DNA of 64,000 bases from Alphaproteobacteria bacterium (GTDB taxonomy: Bacteria > Pseudomonadota > Alphaproteobacteria > Rhodobacterales > Rhodobacteraceae): positions 1 through 64,000 of the forward strand of contig JAUIIR010000005.1 of assembly GCA_030431485.1 (NCBI GenBank), read 5' to 3'. Within the stretch, counting starts at the first letter, position 1. Every line of letters starts with the position of its first letter. The notes under the pieces were generated by a model. That model searched no databases. It was not told where the DNA came from and saw only the letters and a list, made by a program, of their open reading frames with translations. The translations under genes and the position numbers were made by a program. Positions 10,395-21,371 of this stretch are shown here, piece after piece.

Positions 10395-13300
10395 TTTTTC
10401 CGAAGCCCGAGCATATAATATTGCCATTATCACATTGGACAGCCATGCGGCCGGTCCGGTGGCGCGGGCGTCGGTCAACTTGGCGCAGGATTTTCCGGGC
10501 TTGAACGTAACCGTTCATGCCGCAGCCGAATGGGCGGAAACGCCTGAAACCCTTGTCGATGCCAAGGCCGCTATCGCCGAAGCAGACATGGTTGTCGCCA
10601 ATCTTCTTTTCCTCGAAGAACACATCAAACCCATCATCGACGATCTCCGCGCTGTTCGGGACAAGGTCGATGGAATGGTCGGTGTAATCGCGGACGCCGA
10701 GATCATCAAACTCACCAAGCTCGGCAAGCTCGACATGAGCAAGCCAGCATCGGGGCTGATGAAGCTGCTGAAGTCGCTCAAGCCTAAATCAAATGACTCC
10801 GAGGTTGAGAAGGGTGAAAAGCGGATGCAGCAACTGCGTCGCTTGCCCAAGCTCCTGAAAATGGTGCCCGGCAAGGCGCAGGATTTACGGTCTTGGTTCC
10901 TTGTCATGCAATATTGGCTCGGAGGGTCCGATGACAATATTGAGTCTATGGTGCGCTACCTTTTGGGAAAGTATGCCAAAGGCCGTGAAGAGTGGCTCGG
11001 TGCAGTGGCAGAGGCTCCAATCGAGTATCCGGATGTGGCTCTGTATCACCCGCATTTGCCTAATCGGATCACAACCGATCTTACAGACTTACCGCGCCCT
11101 GCCGACGCGAAAGCGACCGTAGGTCTTCTGATGATGCGGTCCTATGTGCTGGCGAACGATACCGCTCACTACGATGCCGTCATCCGCGCGTTCGAAGCTA
11201 AAGGTTTAGCGGTTGTTCCTGCCTTCGCCGGTGGCTTGGACGGCCGCCCTGCGATCGCGGAGTTTTTCCGCAAGGACAACAGAACAACCATCGACGCGAT
11301 GGTTTCACTCACCGGGTTCAGCCTCGTCGGTGGCCCGGCCTATAACGACAGCCACGCGGCAGTTGAGGTCCTTGAGGATCTCGATATTCCGTACATCGCC
11401 GCGCATCCGCTTGAATTTCAGACTTTGGGTCAATGGTCGTCTGGGGAACAGGGCCTTGGCCCAATCGAAACGACTATGCTGATCGCGCTGCCAGAACTGG
11501 ATGGTGCGACATGTCCCACGGTATTCGGGGGTCGCCATGGTCCGGATGGTTGTAAAGGTTGCCACTACCAGTGTCCTTGCGACACATCCAGCAAGGCAAT
11601 GGCACCTTGCCGCGAGCGCATTGACAGCCTGGCCGAGAAGGCTCTGCGACAGGCCACACTTCGCCGCAAGCAGAATTCAGACAAGAATGTGGGCATCATT
11701 CTGTTTGGTTTCCCGCCAAATGCCGGTGCCGTTGGCACAGCCGCTTACCTGAGTGTCTTTGAGTCGCTCTTCAACACGCTCCATGCGATGAAGGCCGAGG
11801 GCTATGAAATAGACCCACCTGAAACGGTCGATGCGCTGCGCGCAGCTGTCCTTGAAGGCAACGCCAAGCAATACGGCCAGGAGGCCAATGTCGCTGCTCA
11901 TGTGAGCGCCGATGAGATCGTTCGGAATACACCGCCGCTCAAGGCCATTGAGAGCGTTTGGGGTCCGGCTCCGGGCAAAATCCAGTCCGACGGTCGCGGT
12001 GTTTTTGTTCTCGGCGCGCGGTTCGGCAAGATATTCGTCGGGGTTCAGCCCACGTTCGGCTACGAAGGCGATCCGATGCGCTTGCTGTTTGAGCGCGGCT
12101 TCGCTCCCACACATGCGTTCGTCACCTTCTACCTCTGGATGCGCAACATGTTCAAAGCCGACGTCGTGCTCCATTTCGGTATGCACGGTGCGTTGGAATT
12201 CATGCCGGGCAAGCAGGCTGGTCTTGGTGCACGTGACTGGCCGGATCGCCTGATCGGCGAAATGCCGAACGTTTATCTCTATGCATCCAATAACCCTTCC
12301 GAGGCGGCATTGGCCAAGCGTCGGTCCGGTGCGGTGACTGTCACTCACCTGACTCCCCCATTGGCGCAATCCGGTCTCTACAAGGGCTTGCAGGAGTTGA
12401 AAGACAGCCTGACGCGCTGGCGTTCATTGGGGCCAAATGATGCGGAACGGGCCGAGTTAGAGACACTTATTTCTGAACAGGCCGAGGCTGTGGACATGAC
12501 CGGCACAAAGCCCGATGCGCTTTGGCTCAAGTTGCTTGAAACCGAGGATGCCCTGATACCTGACGGCCTTCATGTCGTTGGCAAAACATTCAGCAATGCG
12601 GCGCGAGCGGAGTATCTCAAGCTTATCGAAACCGCTGATGACGACACAAAAGTGCGTGTTGATGCCCTGTTGCAACAAGAAACCGAAATCGCCGGTCTTC
12701 TGCGTGCGTTGGATGGTCGCTTCACCCCTCCGGTTCCGGGTGGTGACCTGATCCGTTCCACCGATGTTCTGCCGACCGGGCGCAATATCCACGCGTTCGA
12801 TCCGTTCAGGATGCCGACCGAGTATGCGTGCCGCGACGGCGCAAAACAGGCTCAATTGCTGCTGGAAACGCACAAAACACTACCACGTACCGTGGCATTG
12901 GTTCTGTGGGGATCGGACAACATCAAGTCCGATGGTGCCCCACTGGCTCAGGCATTGGCTCTGATTGGGGCAAAGCCGCGTTTTGACAGCTTTGGCCGCA
13001 TCTCTGGCGCTGATCTGATCCCGTTGAAAGACCTGGGTCGACCGCGCATTGACGTCGTCATGACGCTTTCCGGGATTTTCCGCGATCTTCTGCCACTTCA
13101 GACCCGTATGTTGGCTGAAGCCGCAAAAAAGGCGGCGGAGGCGGATGAGCCCTTGGAGCTGAATTTCATTCGCGCCCACGCACTGGACTACGCCGACGAG
13201 CATGGCTGCGACCTCGAAACCGCCGCTTTGCGTGTCTTCTCGAACGCCGAGGGCGCGTATGGCTCGAACGTCAATGCTCTGGTCGACAGCTCTGCGTTTG

Positions 13301-13953
13301 GCGACGAAGACGAACTTGCTGACGCTTACGAGGCGCGGAAATCCTTTGCATATGGCGTGAATGGGAAGGCGGCGGCCAATCCGGCGCTGCTTCAGGAAAC
13401 GCTGAAAACCGTGGATGTGGCGTACCAGAACCTTGAATCCGTAGAATTGGGTGTCACCACTGTCGATCACTACTTCGACACGCTGGGCGGAATCTCCCGT
13501 GCTGTAAAGCGGGCGCGCGGCGGTCAGGAAGCGGCGATCTACATCTCCGACACCACTCGCGGCAATGGCAAGGTGCGCACACTTCAGGACCAAGTCGCGT
13601 TGGAAACCCGGTCGCGCAGCCTGAATCCCAAATGGTTCGAAGGCATGCTCAAGCACGGCGCCGAAGGTGTGCGCCAGATCGAGGCGCAGGTCACAAACAC
13701 GATGGGATGGTCCGCCACGACCGGGAAGGTCGAACCCTGGGTTTATCAGCGTCTCAGCGAAACCTTCGTTTTGGATGCCGACATGCGCGCACGGCTGGCC
13801 GAGTTGAACCCGACCGCTTCGAGCCGGATGGCGAACCGCCTGCTCGAAGCTCACGATCGCAATTACTGGCAACCCGACGCCGAAACGCTCGCTGCATTGC
13901 AGGACGCAGCAGACGCCCTGGAAGATCGCCTTGAGGGGATCGCCGCAGAATGA
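10384..13953 (+). CDS. bchH: magnesium chelatase subunit H
   Basis: BchH is the large porphyrin-binding subunit of magnesium chelatase, which inserts Mg2+ into protoporphyrin IX with BchI and BchD (not in this window). The 1189-residue CobN/Mg-chelatase protein has the family stretches [18 protein letters not shown] and [17 protein letters not shown] in the middle and [20 protein letters not shown] near the C-terminus. I start it at ATG 10384 ([12 protein letters not shown]), giving the expected length; the 31 residues that could be added upstream lie inside bchB. The gene overlaps bchB by 11 bp, and bchL follows after 28 bp. Confidence 0.97.
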
Positions 13954-13969
13954 GCGCCAACACGTATAA

Positions 13970-14946
<977 letters not shown>

Positions 14947-14947
<1 letters not shown>

Positions 14948-15618
14948 TGAGTTACGACGCCACACGCGATCGGGTCGAACACTACTTCGACCGCACGGCT
15001 ACCAAGGTGTGGGAGCGTCTGACTTCGGACGCGCCCGTCAGCCGTATTCGCGAGACCGTTCGAAAGGGCCGAGACCAGATGCGCGACAAGCTGCTGTCTG
15101 CTTTGCCTGCCGATCTGAACGGTGTGCGCGTTCTGGACGCGGGTTGTGGCGCTGGGCAGATGACCCAGGAACTGGCCCAGCGGGGTGCTGATGTGATGGC
15201 GGTGGATATCTCGCCGTCATTGGTGAAGATCGCTGCTGACCGGCTACCTGATCATCTCCGTTCTCGGGTGACATTCGCCAGTGGCGATATGCTGTCGGCG
15301 GATCATGGTATGTTCGACCACGTGATCGCGATGGACAGCCTGATCTACTACACAGAGTCCGACATCCGAGCTGCATTGGCCCAATTGGGCGAACGCACGC
15401 ATGGTTCAGTAGCATTCACAGTTGCGCCGCGCACGCCATTGCTCATGACGATGTGGTACGCGGGCAAAGCCTTCCCACGCTCCGACAGGTCACCGGTAAT
15501 GATTCCGCATGGACCTGCCCGTCTGGGAAGAACAGTCTCTGATATTGGCCAACTCAATGATCTTGGGCGTGTGAATTCCGGCTTCTACATCAGCCAGGCT
15601 CTGGAGTTCCGCCCATGA
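14947..15618 (+). CDS. bchM: magnesium-protoporphyrin O-methyltransferase
   Basis: BchM transfers a methyl group from SAM to the C13 propionate of Mg-protoporphyrin IX, giving the substrate of the cyclase AcsF. The class I methyltransferase motif VLDAGCGAGQMTQEL lies near 60-74 and the acidic VMAVDIS follows. The 223-residue product matches the family. The ATG at 14947 shares its A with the bchL stop; a TTG at 14944 is in frame but unlikely. It overlaps lhaA by ATGA. Confidence 0.95.
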
Positions 15619-17054
15619 TCGTGACCCGCTCTCAGGTCAAATCTCTTGGGGTTCGCCTGCTTCCGTTTTCGGATGCAGCCTCGGACGATTTGCCTTTGGG
15701 TCAACTTTTGCGACTGGCCTTGTTCCAGGTCTCGGTTGGCATGGCGGGCGTCATGCTTCTGGGCACGTTGAACCGGGTGATGATCGTGGAACTTTCTGTC
15801 CCGGCGACGCTGGTGGCGATCATGGTTGCCTTGCCGGTCCTTATTGCGCCGTTCCGGGCGCTACTTGGCTTCAAGTCAGACAACTATCGCTCTGCCATCG
15901 GTTGGAAGCGCATTCCCTACCTCTGGTTTGGCACGCTTTGGCAGTTTGGTGGTCTGGCTGTGATGCCGGCATGCCTTCTGGTGCTTGGTGGTGATGTCAC
16001 GCACGAGGTGCCATTTGCGGGCGAAGTTCTTGCGGCGCTGGCCTTCATCATGACCGGACTCGGCATGCACATGACGCAGACCGCGGGTCTTGCTCTTGCC
16101 GCGGATCGGGCAACCGATGAGACCCGTCCACGCGTCGTGTCCCTACTTTATGTGATGTACCTCGCCGGTATGGGTGTTTCGGCCATCGTCATCGGTTGGC
16201 TGCTACGCGATTTCTCGGGCCTTCTGCTAATCAGCGTTGTTCAAGGCTGCGCTGTCGCGACCTTGGTGCTGAATGTGATTGCGCTTTGGAAGCAAGAGCG
16301 TGTGCGTCCGATGACCAAAGAAGACCGCGACGCTCCGCAACCGTCTTTCAAAGATGCCTGGGGCGATCTGACCGCCGGCGGAACAGCAGGTCGTCTGCTG
16401 GCCGTGGTGTTTGTTGGGACGATGGCCTTCAATATGCAAGACGTTTTGCTTGAGCCGTATGGCGGCGAGATTCTTGGGCTAAGCGTGTCTTCCACAACTT
16501 TGCTGACTGCGACCTGGGCGCTGGGGGCTCTGCTTGGGTTTGCTCTTGCTGCCCGCGTTCTGTCGAATGGCGGAAATACCTATCGGATGGCCTCGGTCGG
16601 CTTGCTGGCCGGCGTCGCTGCATTCAGCACTGTCATTTTTGCGGCCCCAATGCATTCCGCTCTGCTGTTTTTCTTTGGCGCTGGGCTGATCGGTTTTGGT
16701 GGCGGCTATTTTGCCATTTCGACATTGACTGCTGCGATGACTTTGCCTGCGGAAGGATTGGCCGGGCGTGGTCTTGCACTTGGCGCTTGGGGAGCAGCGC
16801 AGGCAACTGCGGCAGGACTATCGACACTGATCGGCGGCGCAACACGTGACGGTGTTAATATGCTCGCAATGTCCGGGCGCTGGGGCGAGGCCCTGGCCAC
16901 GCCTACGACGGGTTATTCCGTCGTGTACCACCTCGAAATCGCGCTTCTGTTTCTGACGCTCATCGTTCTGGGCCGTCTCATCAGCCAAAGCAGAAGCACA
17001 CCAACTTCCAACCAGAAACCGACAGGGCTGGGCCTTGCCGATTTCCCAACCTGA
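15615..17054 (+). CDS. lhaA: light-harvesting complex 1 assembly protein LhaA (PucC family)
   Basis: LhaA supports assembly of the LH1 antenna around the reaction centre and is thought to deliver bacteriochlorophyll. The 479-residue protein has about 12 membrane segments and the family stretches LGTLNRVMIVELSVPA and FRALLGFKSDNYRSAIGWKR, as well as FNMQDVLLEPYGGEILGL. Its place between bchM and puhA is standard for lhaA, which separates it from the related gene at 2269-3549. It overlaps bchM by ATGA, and puhA starts 26 bp after its stop. Confidence 0.95.
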   Translation: MIVTRSQVKSLGVRLLPFSDAASDDLPLGQLLRLALFQVSVGMAGVMLLGTLNRVMIVELSVPATLVAIMVALPVLIAPFRALLGFKSDNYRSAIGWKRIPYLWFGTLWQFGGLAVMPACLLVLGGDVTHEVPFAGEVLAALAFIMTGLGMHMTQTAGLALAADRATDETRPRVVSLLYVMYLAGMGVSAIVIGWLLRDFSGLLLISVVQGCAVATLVLNVIALWKQERVRPMTKEDRDAPQPSFKDAWGDLTAGGTAGRLLAVVFVGTMAFNMQDVLLEPYGGEILGLSVSSTTLLTATWALGALLGFALAARVLSNGGNTYRMASVGLLAGVAAFSTVIFAAPMHSALLFFFGAGLIGFGGGYFAISTLTAAMTLPAEGLAGRGLALGAWGAAQATAAGLSTLIGGATRDGVNMLAMSGRWGEALATPTTGYSVVYHLEIALLFLTLIVLGRLISQSRSTPTSNQKPTGLGLADFPT

Positions 17055-17080
17055 CCAAGGCCCATCAAGGAGAACTGAAC

Positions 17081-17860
17081 ATGACCGAAGACTATATCCT
17101 TGGAAACCTCGACCTCGCGAGCATCTCGCTCTGGTTGTTCTTCATCTTTTTCGTTGGACTGGTGATCTGGATCCAGCGCGAGAACCAGCGTGAAGGCTAT
17201 CCGCTTCTTGACGAAGATGGGACCCCGGCTGATGCAGGCGGCGTTTTCCCAAATCCATCCGATAAAACATTCCTGCTGCCGCATGGTCGCGGCGAGTATA
17301 CAGTTCCCTCAGGTCAGACGCCCGAACGTACAGACATTGACGCCAAACTTACGCGTCAGTTCGATAGCGGCGGGTTCCCATTTGATCCGGCTGGTGATCC
17401 GCTGGCGGATGGCGTTGGTCCAGGCAGCTGGGCGCCGCGCCGCGACGAGCCTGAGCTTGATGGACATGGGCATCCGAAAATCATTCCGATGTCTGGCAGT
17501 GAGCATTTCCGGGTGTCTGCAGGGCGTGATCCGCGTGGCCTTCCGGTAGTCGCTGGAGATGGTGCCATCGTTGGCAAGATTACCGACATGTGGGTCGATG
17601 AGCCCGAGCAAATGGTGCGCTATCTCGAAATGGAACTGGATGCCGAATATGGTGGTGGGTCGCGTCTTGTGCCGATCACCTTCACCCGCATCTGGGGCAA
17701 TCGTGTTAAAATCCGTTCGATCTTCGGCGAGCATTTTGCCGGCGTCCCGCAACTCGCATCGCCGCAACAGATCACCAAGCTCGAGGAAGAAAAAGTCAGC
17801 GCCTACTACGGCGGCGGCACGCTCTACGCGAGCAAGGCGCGCCAAGAGCCACAGATCTGA
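17081..17860 (+). CDS. puhA: photosynthetic reaction centre subunit H
   Basis: Subunit H caps the cytoplasmic face of the L/M reaction-centre core and shapes proton delivery to the QB quinone. The 259-residue protein has a single N-terminal membrane helix (about 12-32, ISLWLFFIFFVGLVIWIQRE) and a PRC-barrel cytoplasmic domain (about 140-245). WVDEPEQMVRYLEMEL includes the acidic residues of the proton path (equivalents of Asp170/Glu173 in Rhodobacter). A clear ribosome site (AAGGAG) precedes it. The L and M genes are not in this window. Confidence 0.97.
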   Translation: MTEDYILGNLDLASISLWLFFIFFVGLVIWIQRENQREGYPLLDEDGTPADAGGVFPNPSDKTFLLPHGRGEYTVPSGQTPERTDIDAKLTRQFDSGGFPFDPAGDPLADGVGPGSWAPRRDEPELDGHGHPKIIPMSGSEHFRVSAGRDPRGLPVVAGDGAIVGKITDMWVDEPEQMVRYLEMELDAEYGGGSRLVPITFTRIWGNRVKIRSIFGEHFAGVPQLASPQQITKLEEEKVSAYYGGGTLYASKARQEPQI

Positions 17861-17911
17861 CACGATAAGGACCAACAGCCGCAGCCACGGCTTACGGAAA
17901 GGGGACCCACC

Positions 17912-18547
17912 ATGCCGCATGATGACTTTCAGGTAGAACCGGTCAAAGGCCTTCCAGAGACACCTCCTGCGGGAGAGGTGATCCTCTGGCAGGGCAAACC
18001 GGATTGGTGGGCTCTTGCCAAAGAGTCGCTTAACCTGCTTTGGGTTGCCGGGTACTTTGTATTCCTCGCGCTGTGGCGTTTCGTGGCTGTTGTCGATCTA
18101 ATGCCACTTGGGCAGGCGATTTGGGCGTCTGTGCCGTTTCTGATCCTCGGAACCATTGTTTGTGCGCTGCTGTTGGGCATCGCATGGGCTCAGGCACACT
18201 ATACGGTTTACACGGTGACCAACCGTCGTATCGCAATGCGAATCGGTGCGGCGCTGACCGTTACGTTGAACCTGCCCTACACACAAATCGGAGCGGCCAA
18301 CCTGGACCTTCGTAAGTCGGGAACAGGCACAATCGCTTTCGACCTCCTGGGTGATACGCGGATCAGTTATCTGGTTTGTTGGCCGCATGTCCGTCCTTGG
18401 AGGATTTCACCGACGCAACCCGCTCTGCGTTGCATTCCCGAAGCGGAAGAGATTGCTGCGATGATTTCGGAAGCGGCAGAGGCACGCGTATCGATGCCTC
18501 AGGTCGAGCGAGCCCGCGCGGGAACATCGGCCGTGGCTGCCGAATAG
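17912..18547 (+). CDS. puhB: photosynthetic complex assembly protein PuhB
   Basis: PuhB is needed for efficient reaction-centre assembly in Rhodobacter. The 211-residue protein has two membrane segments (about 33-57 and 65-92) followed by a PH-like domain (about 95-185, starting YTVYTVTNRRIAMRIG), the layout of the PuhB/YdbT family. It lies 51 bp after puhA, with GGAAAGGGG as ribosome site, and 12 bp ahead of puhC. Confidence 0.92.
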   Translation: MPHDDFQVEPVKGLPETPPAGEVILWQGKPDWWALAKESLNLLWVAGYFVFLALWRFVAVVDLMPLGQAIWASVPFLILGTIVCALLLGIAWAQAHYTVYTVTNRRIAMRIGAALTVTLNLPYTQIGAANLDLRKSGTGTIAFDLLGDTRISYLVCWPHVRPWRISPTQPALRCIPEAEEIAAMISEAAEARVSMPQVERARAGTSAVAAE

Positions 18548-18559
18548 GGGTACAGGAAC

Positions 18560-19027
18560 ATGCAAATGCAAACTGTCGACAAAGCCCGTATCCACGCGAC
18601 AGAGCGAGAACTGGTTCCGCGTCTGTTTGTGCGCGCCATGTTTGGGATGGTGATGATCTGTCTGATCATGGTCGCAGCGTATCGTTGGACGGATGGGCCT
18701 GTCCAATATACCGCGCCGGATTCACCAGTCATCATTGAAAAGACGCTGTTCCTCGAGGGAGCGATGAGCGGCGCTGCCAAGGTCTTCGCCGAGGATGGCA
18801 CATTGATTGCCGAGTATTCGCCTGAAGAAGGCGGGTTTCTTTCTGGCATGTGGCGCGTTCTGCAAAGGGAACGCACCAAGGCACGTGTCGATCTGGATGG
18901 TCCAGTGATTGTCCGCGCACGTGAAAACAACCGTCTTGAGATCTTTGATCCCAGCACGGGATGGGGGGCCGACCTTATGGGGTTCGGCGCCGACAACTCA
19001 GCCGCCTTCGCCAGGCTGCTGAACTAA
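18560..19027 (+). CDS. puhC: photosynthetic complex assembly protein PuhC
   Basis: PuhC assists organisation of the reaction centre-LH1 core. The 155-residue protein has one membrane segment (about 25-42, FGMVMICLIMVAAYRW) and a periplasmic domain. The assignment rests on size, topology and place (puhA-puhB-puhC). In-frame ATGs occur at 18560 and 18566; the first is used. Confidence 0.88.
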   Translation: MQMQTVDKARIHATERELVPRLFVRAMFGMVMICLIMVAAYRWTDGPVQYTAPDSPVIIEKTLFLEGAMSGAAKVFAEDGTLIAEYSPEEGGFLSGMWRVLQRERTKARVDLDGPVIVRARENNRLEIFDPSTGWGADLMGFGADNSAAFARLLN

Positions 19028-19044
19028 CCGAAAGGGAATCGGAA

Positions 19045-19341
19045 ATGGGTCTTTTGACGAGAGAAATTGAGAAGGCACCTTGCACAGTGGAAATTAGCCA
19101 CTGTTTCGAGAGCCTGCACGCGCATGTACGTTTCAACAACGGCGCAGTGATCTATCCCGGCGACGAGGTGAAAGTTCAGGGGCCGGAAATCATGGCTCCC
19201 TTTGGAGAGGTGGTTTCCGAGGATCGTGAAGCGATCATCGTTCGTGCCTCTAAACTCGAACAGCTTTGGACCCGCCTCACCGGTGACTTCGAAGTTATGG
19301 AACTCTGCGAGTTCTCGTTCTCTGAAGAGGTGGCGCTATGA
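19045..19341 (+). CDS. conserved unknown of the puh-acsF interval
   Basis: This 98-residue soluble protein has no membrane segment or cysteine-rich motif that points to a function; it has only two cysteines (CTVEISHC near 13-20 contributes both, with one more near 90). It begins MGLLTREIEKAPCTVEISHC and is acidic toward the C-terminus. A small ORF of this kind is commonly seen between puhC and acsF in Rhodobacterales. The ATG at 19045 is preceded by AAGGGAATCGGAA. The stop overlaps the acsF start by ATGA, so it is probably made together with the cyclase. A role with AcsF or in reaction-centre assembly is only inference. Confidence 0.85.
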   Translation: MGLLTREIEKAPCTVEISHCFESLHAHVRFNNGAVIYPGDEVKVQGPEIMAPFGEVVSEDREAIIVRASKLEQLWTRLTGDFEVMELCEFSFSEEVAL

Positions 19342-20462
19342 ATATGCATGCCAAACATTCCGCCGACGCAACGACCGTCGAAGAAGGTCTCGCCATTCAG
19401 GAAGAACAGGCGAAGTACGACGATAATTTCGCCACTGAAACGGCGATGGCAAACACACTTCTAACACCGCGCTTTTACACGACGGATTTCGACGAACTGG
19501 ACGCCATAAATGTCGAAGGCATCCGCGCCGAGTGGGACGCGTTGATTGCGCAGATGGAAGCCGATCCGAACAAGGGCCACTTCAAGAAGAACGAAGACTG
19601 GGACCATGTGGACTGGGAGAACATGGAGCCGCAACTCAAGAAGGAATTCATCGATTTCCTGATTTCAAGCTGTACCGCCGAGTTCTCGGGATGTGTTCTC
19701 TACAAGGAAATGAAGCGGCGCGGCAACAACAAGGACATCACTCAGTTGTTCCAACTGATGGCCCGTGACGAGGCCCGCCACGCCGGGTTCATCAACGATG
19801 CACTGCGCGAAGCGGGTTTGCGGGTGAACCTTGGGTTCCTGACGCAATCGAAGAAATACACCTATTTCCGTCCGAAGTTCATCTACTATGCCACGTATCT
19901 TTCCGAAAAGATCGGTTATGCACGGTATATCACGATCTTCCGCCATCTTGAGGCGAACCCCGATCATCGTTTCCACCCGATCTTCAAATGGTTCGAGGAA
20001 TGGTGCAACGATGAATTCAGCCATGGCGAAGCATTTGCTCTTCTAATTAAGACAGACCCAAAGCTGACCCAGGGCAAGAACGTGCTTTGGATCAAGTTTT
20101 TCCTGACTGCGGTCTATGCCACGATGTACGTGCGGGACCATCAACGTCCGGCTTTTCACAAGGCATTGGGCGTCGATCCTGATTGGTATGCGCATGAGGT
20201 CTTCACCAAGACGTCAAAGCTGTCCGAGCAGATTTTCCCCATAACGCTCGACATCGAACATCCACGTTGGCAGCCGACACTTGAAAAGCTGCAGCGTGCA
20301 AATGTGCAGATAGCCGAGGCGAAAGCACAGGGCGGTATCGGCGGGAAGATGAAAGAGCTGGCTGGCGCGTCGAAGGCGGCGATGTGCTTTTTCTCGCTCT
20401 ACGCAATCCCGGCAAAGAAGCACGAGGTTCCTAAAAACACGCGGCTGGTGCCCGCTTACTAA
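19338..20462 (+). CDS. acsF: aerobic Mg-protoporphyrin IX monomethyl ester oxidative cyclase
   Basis: AcsF is the oxygen-dependent diiron enzyme that closes the isocyclic ring E, giving divinyl protochlorophyllide. The 374-residue protein has the ferritin-like diiron signatures: an early Glu in CTAEFSGCVLYKEM, DEARHAGF (about 139-146) and EEWCNDEFSHGEAFAL (about 217-232). Its presence, with no bchE in the window, fits bacteriochlorophyll synthesis under air. The start overlaps the upstream ORF by ATGA; an alternative ATG lies two codons downstream. A double hairpin follows its stop. Confidence 0.97.
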   Translation: MNMHAKHSADATTVEEGLAIQEEQAKYDDNFATETAMANTLLTPRFYTTDFDELDAINVEGIRAEWDALIAQMEADPNKGHFKKNEDWDHVDWENMEPQLKKEFIDFLISSCTAEFSGCVLYKEMKRRGNNKDITQLFQLMARDEARHAGFINDALREAGLRVNLGFLTQSKKYTYFRPKFIYYATYLSEKIGYARYITIFRHLEANPDHRFHPIFKWFEEWCNDEFSHGEAFALLIKTDPKLTQGKNVLWIKFFLTAVYATMYVRDHQRPAFHKALGVDPDWYAHEVFTKTSKLSEQIFPITLDIEHPRWQPTLEKLQRANVQIAEAKAQGGIGGKMKELAGASKAAMCFFSLYAIPAKKHEVPKNTRLVPAY

Positions 20463-20463
20463 A

Positions 20464-20537
20464 AGAAGCGCCGCCTTCGGGCGGCGACGTGGGGGCCAGC
20501 CCCCACACCCCCGGCATATTTGTCAAAAGAAGAAGGA
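20464..20537 (+). repeat. Rhodobacterales-type double-hairpin intergenic repeat (copy 1)
   Basis: Right after acsF lies CGCCGCCTTCGGGCGGCG (20469-20486), a 7-bp stem with a UUCG tetraloop. A second hairpin with a 7-bp G/C stem follows (20489-20506), and then a tail containing CCCCCGGCATATTTG and AGAAGAAGG (to 20537). A related block, with a hairpin followed by CCCC, GATATT and GAAGAA, occurs on the minus strand at 54153-54206. The hairpins may stabilise or terminate the upstream message, and the tail supplies the ribosome site for puhE. Confidence 0.65.
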
Positions 20538-20546
20538 CAAAAGAGC

Positions 20547-21371
20547 TTGTTGAATGATCCGTGGATCGCGGCCCTTGTGGCGCTGTTTCTCTGGTGGTTT
20601 TCCACCGGGGTGATCCTGATGGTCGTCAAATATGCGGACCGCCGAGGTCCACGGTTCGGTCAAGTCCTGAGCATTGCAGCGTTTCCGGTCTTTGTACTTG
20701 GCGCATACGGGATTTGGATCAGTGCTGACAATGGGCAGACCGGAGCAGCCTATCATGCGTTTCTCGCATCGCTTGCGCTGTGGGGCTGGATCGAAATGGC
20801 GTTTCTGACTGGTACGATCACAGGCCCGAACCGGCTTGTTTGTCGGGACGATATACCCGAATGGGAGCGCTTTATCCGGGCGTGGGGCACAATTGCCTAT
20901 CACGAGATGCTACTTGCAGCGACGCTGGCAGGGATCTGGCTTTACACACAGGGAGCCGAGAACACCTTCGGGTTCTGGACTTTTGCGGTTCTGTTTTTTG
21001 CCCGCGTGTCTGCAAAACTGAATTTGTTTTTGGGTGTTCCCAAAATCAACACCGAATTTCTGCCTGCCCCGCTTGCGCATCTTCCCAGCCACTTCCGGAT
21101 TGCCAAAATGAACTGGCTGTTTCCAATTTCGGTTACTGCGCTCACCTTCGCCGTCGCTTGCTGGCTGGAGCGCATTTATTCCGCAGCAACACCCGGCGAT
21201 GTAGTGGGATTTGCGCTGTTGGCGGCCATGACTGCACTGGCGTTGCTGGAGCACTGGTTCATGGTGCTGCCCCTGCCTGACGAGAAACTATGGCGCTGGA
21301 TGTTGCCCGCGCCCAAACCAAAACAATCACAAGATAAGACGATACGAACGGAGGACGCCCATGGACTTTGA
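20547..21371 (+). CDS. puhE: photosynthetic complex assembly protein PuhE (DUF3623)
   Basis: PuhE is a polytopic membrane protein found between acsF and hemA in purple bacteria and linked to assembly or bacteriochlorophyll supply. The product has about seven hydrophobic segments, starting [19 protein letters not shown]. No ATG is available at the right place. The best start is TTG at 20547 (274 residues), with AAGAAGGA about 10 nt upstream; TTG at 20550 is equally possible, and the frame is open back to 20520. Its last 11 bp overlap hemA. Confidence 0.88.
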   Translation: MLNDPWIAALVALFLWWFSTGVILMVVKYADRRGPRFGQVLSIAAFPVFVLGAYGIWISADNGQTGAAYHAFLASLALWGWIEMAFLTGTITGPNRLVCRDDIPEWERFIRAWGTIAYHEMLLAATLAGIWLYTQGAENTFGFWTFAVLFFARVSAKLNLFLGVPKINTEFLPAPLAHLPSHFRIAKMNWLFPISVTALTFAVACWLERIYSAATPGDVVGFALLAAMTALALLEHWFMVLPLPDEKLWRWMLPAPKPKQSQDKTIRTEDAHGL

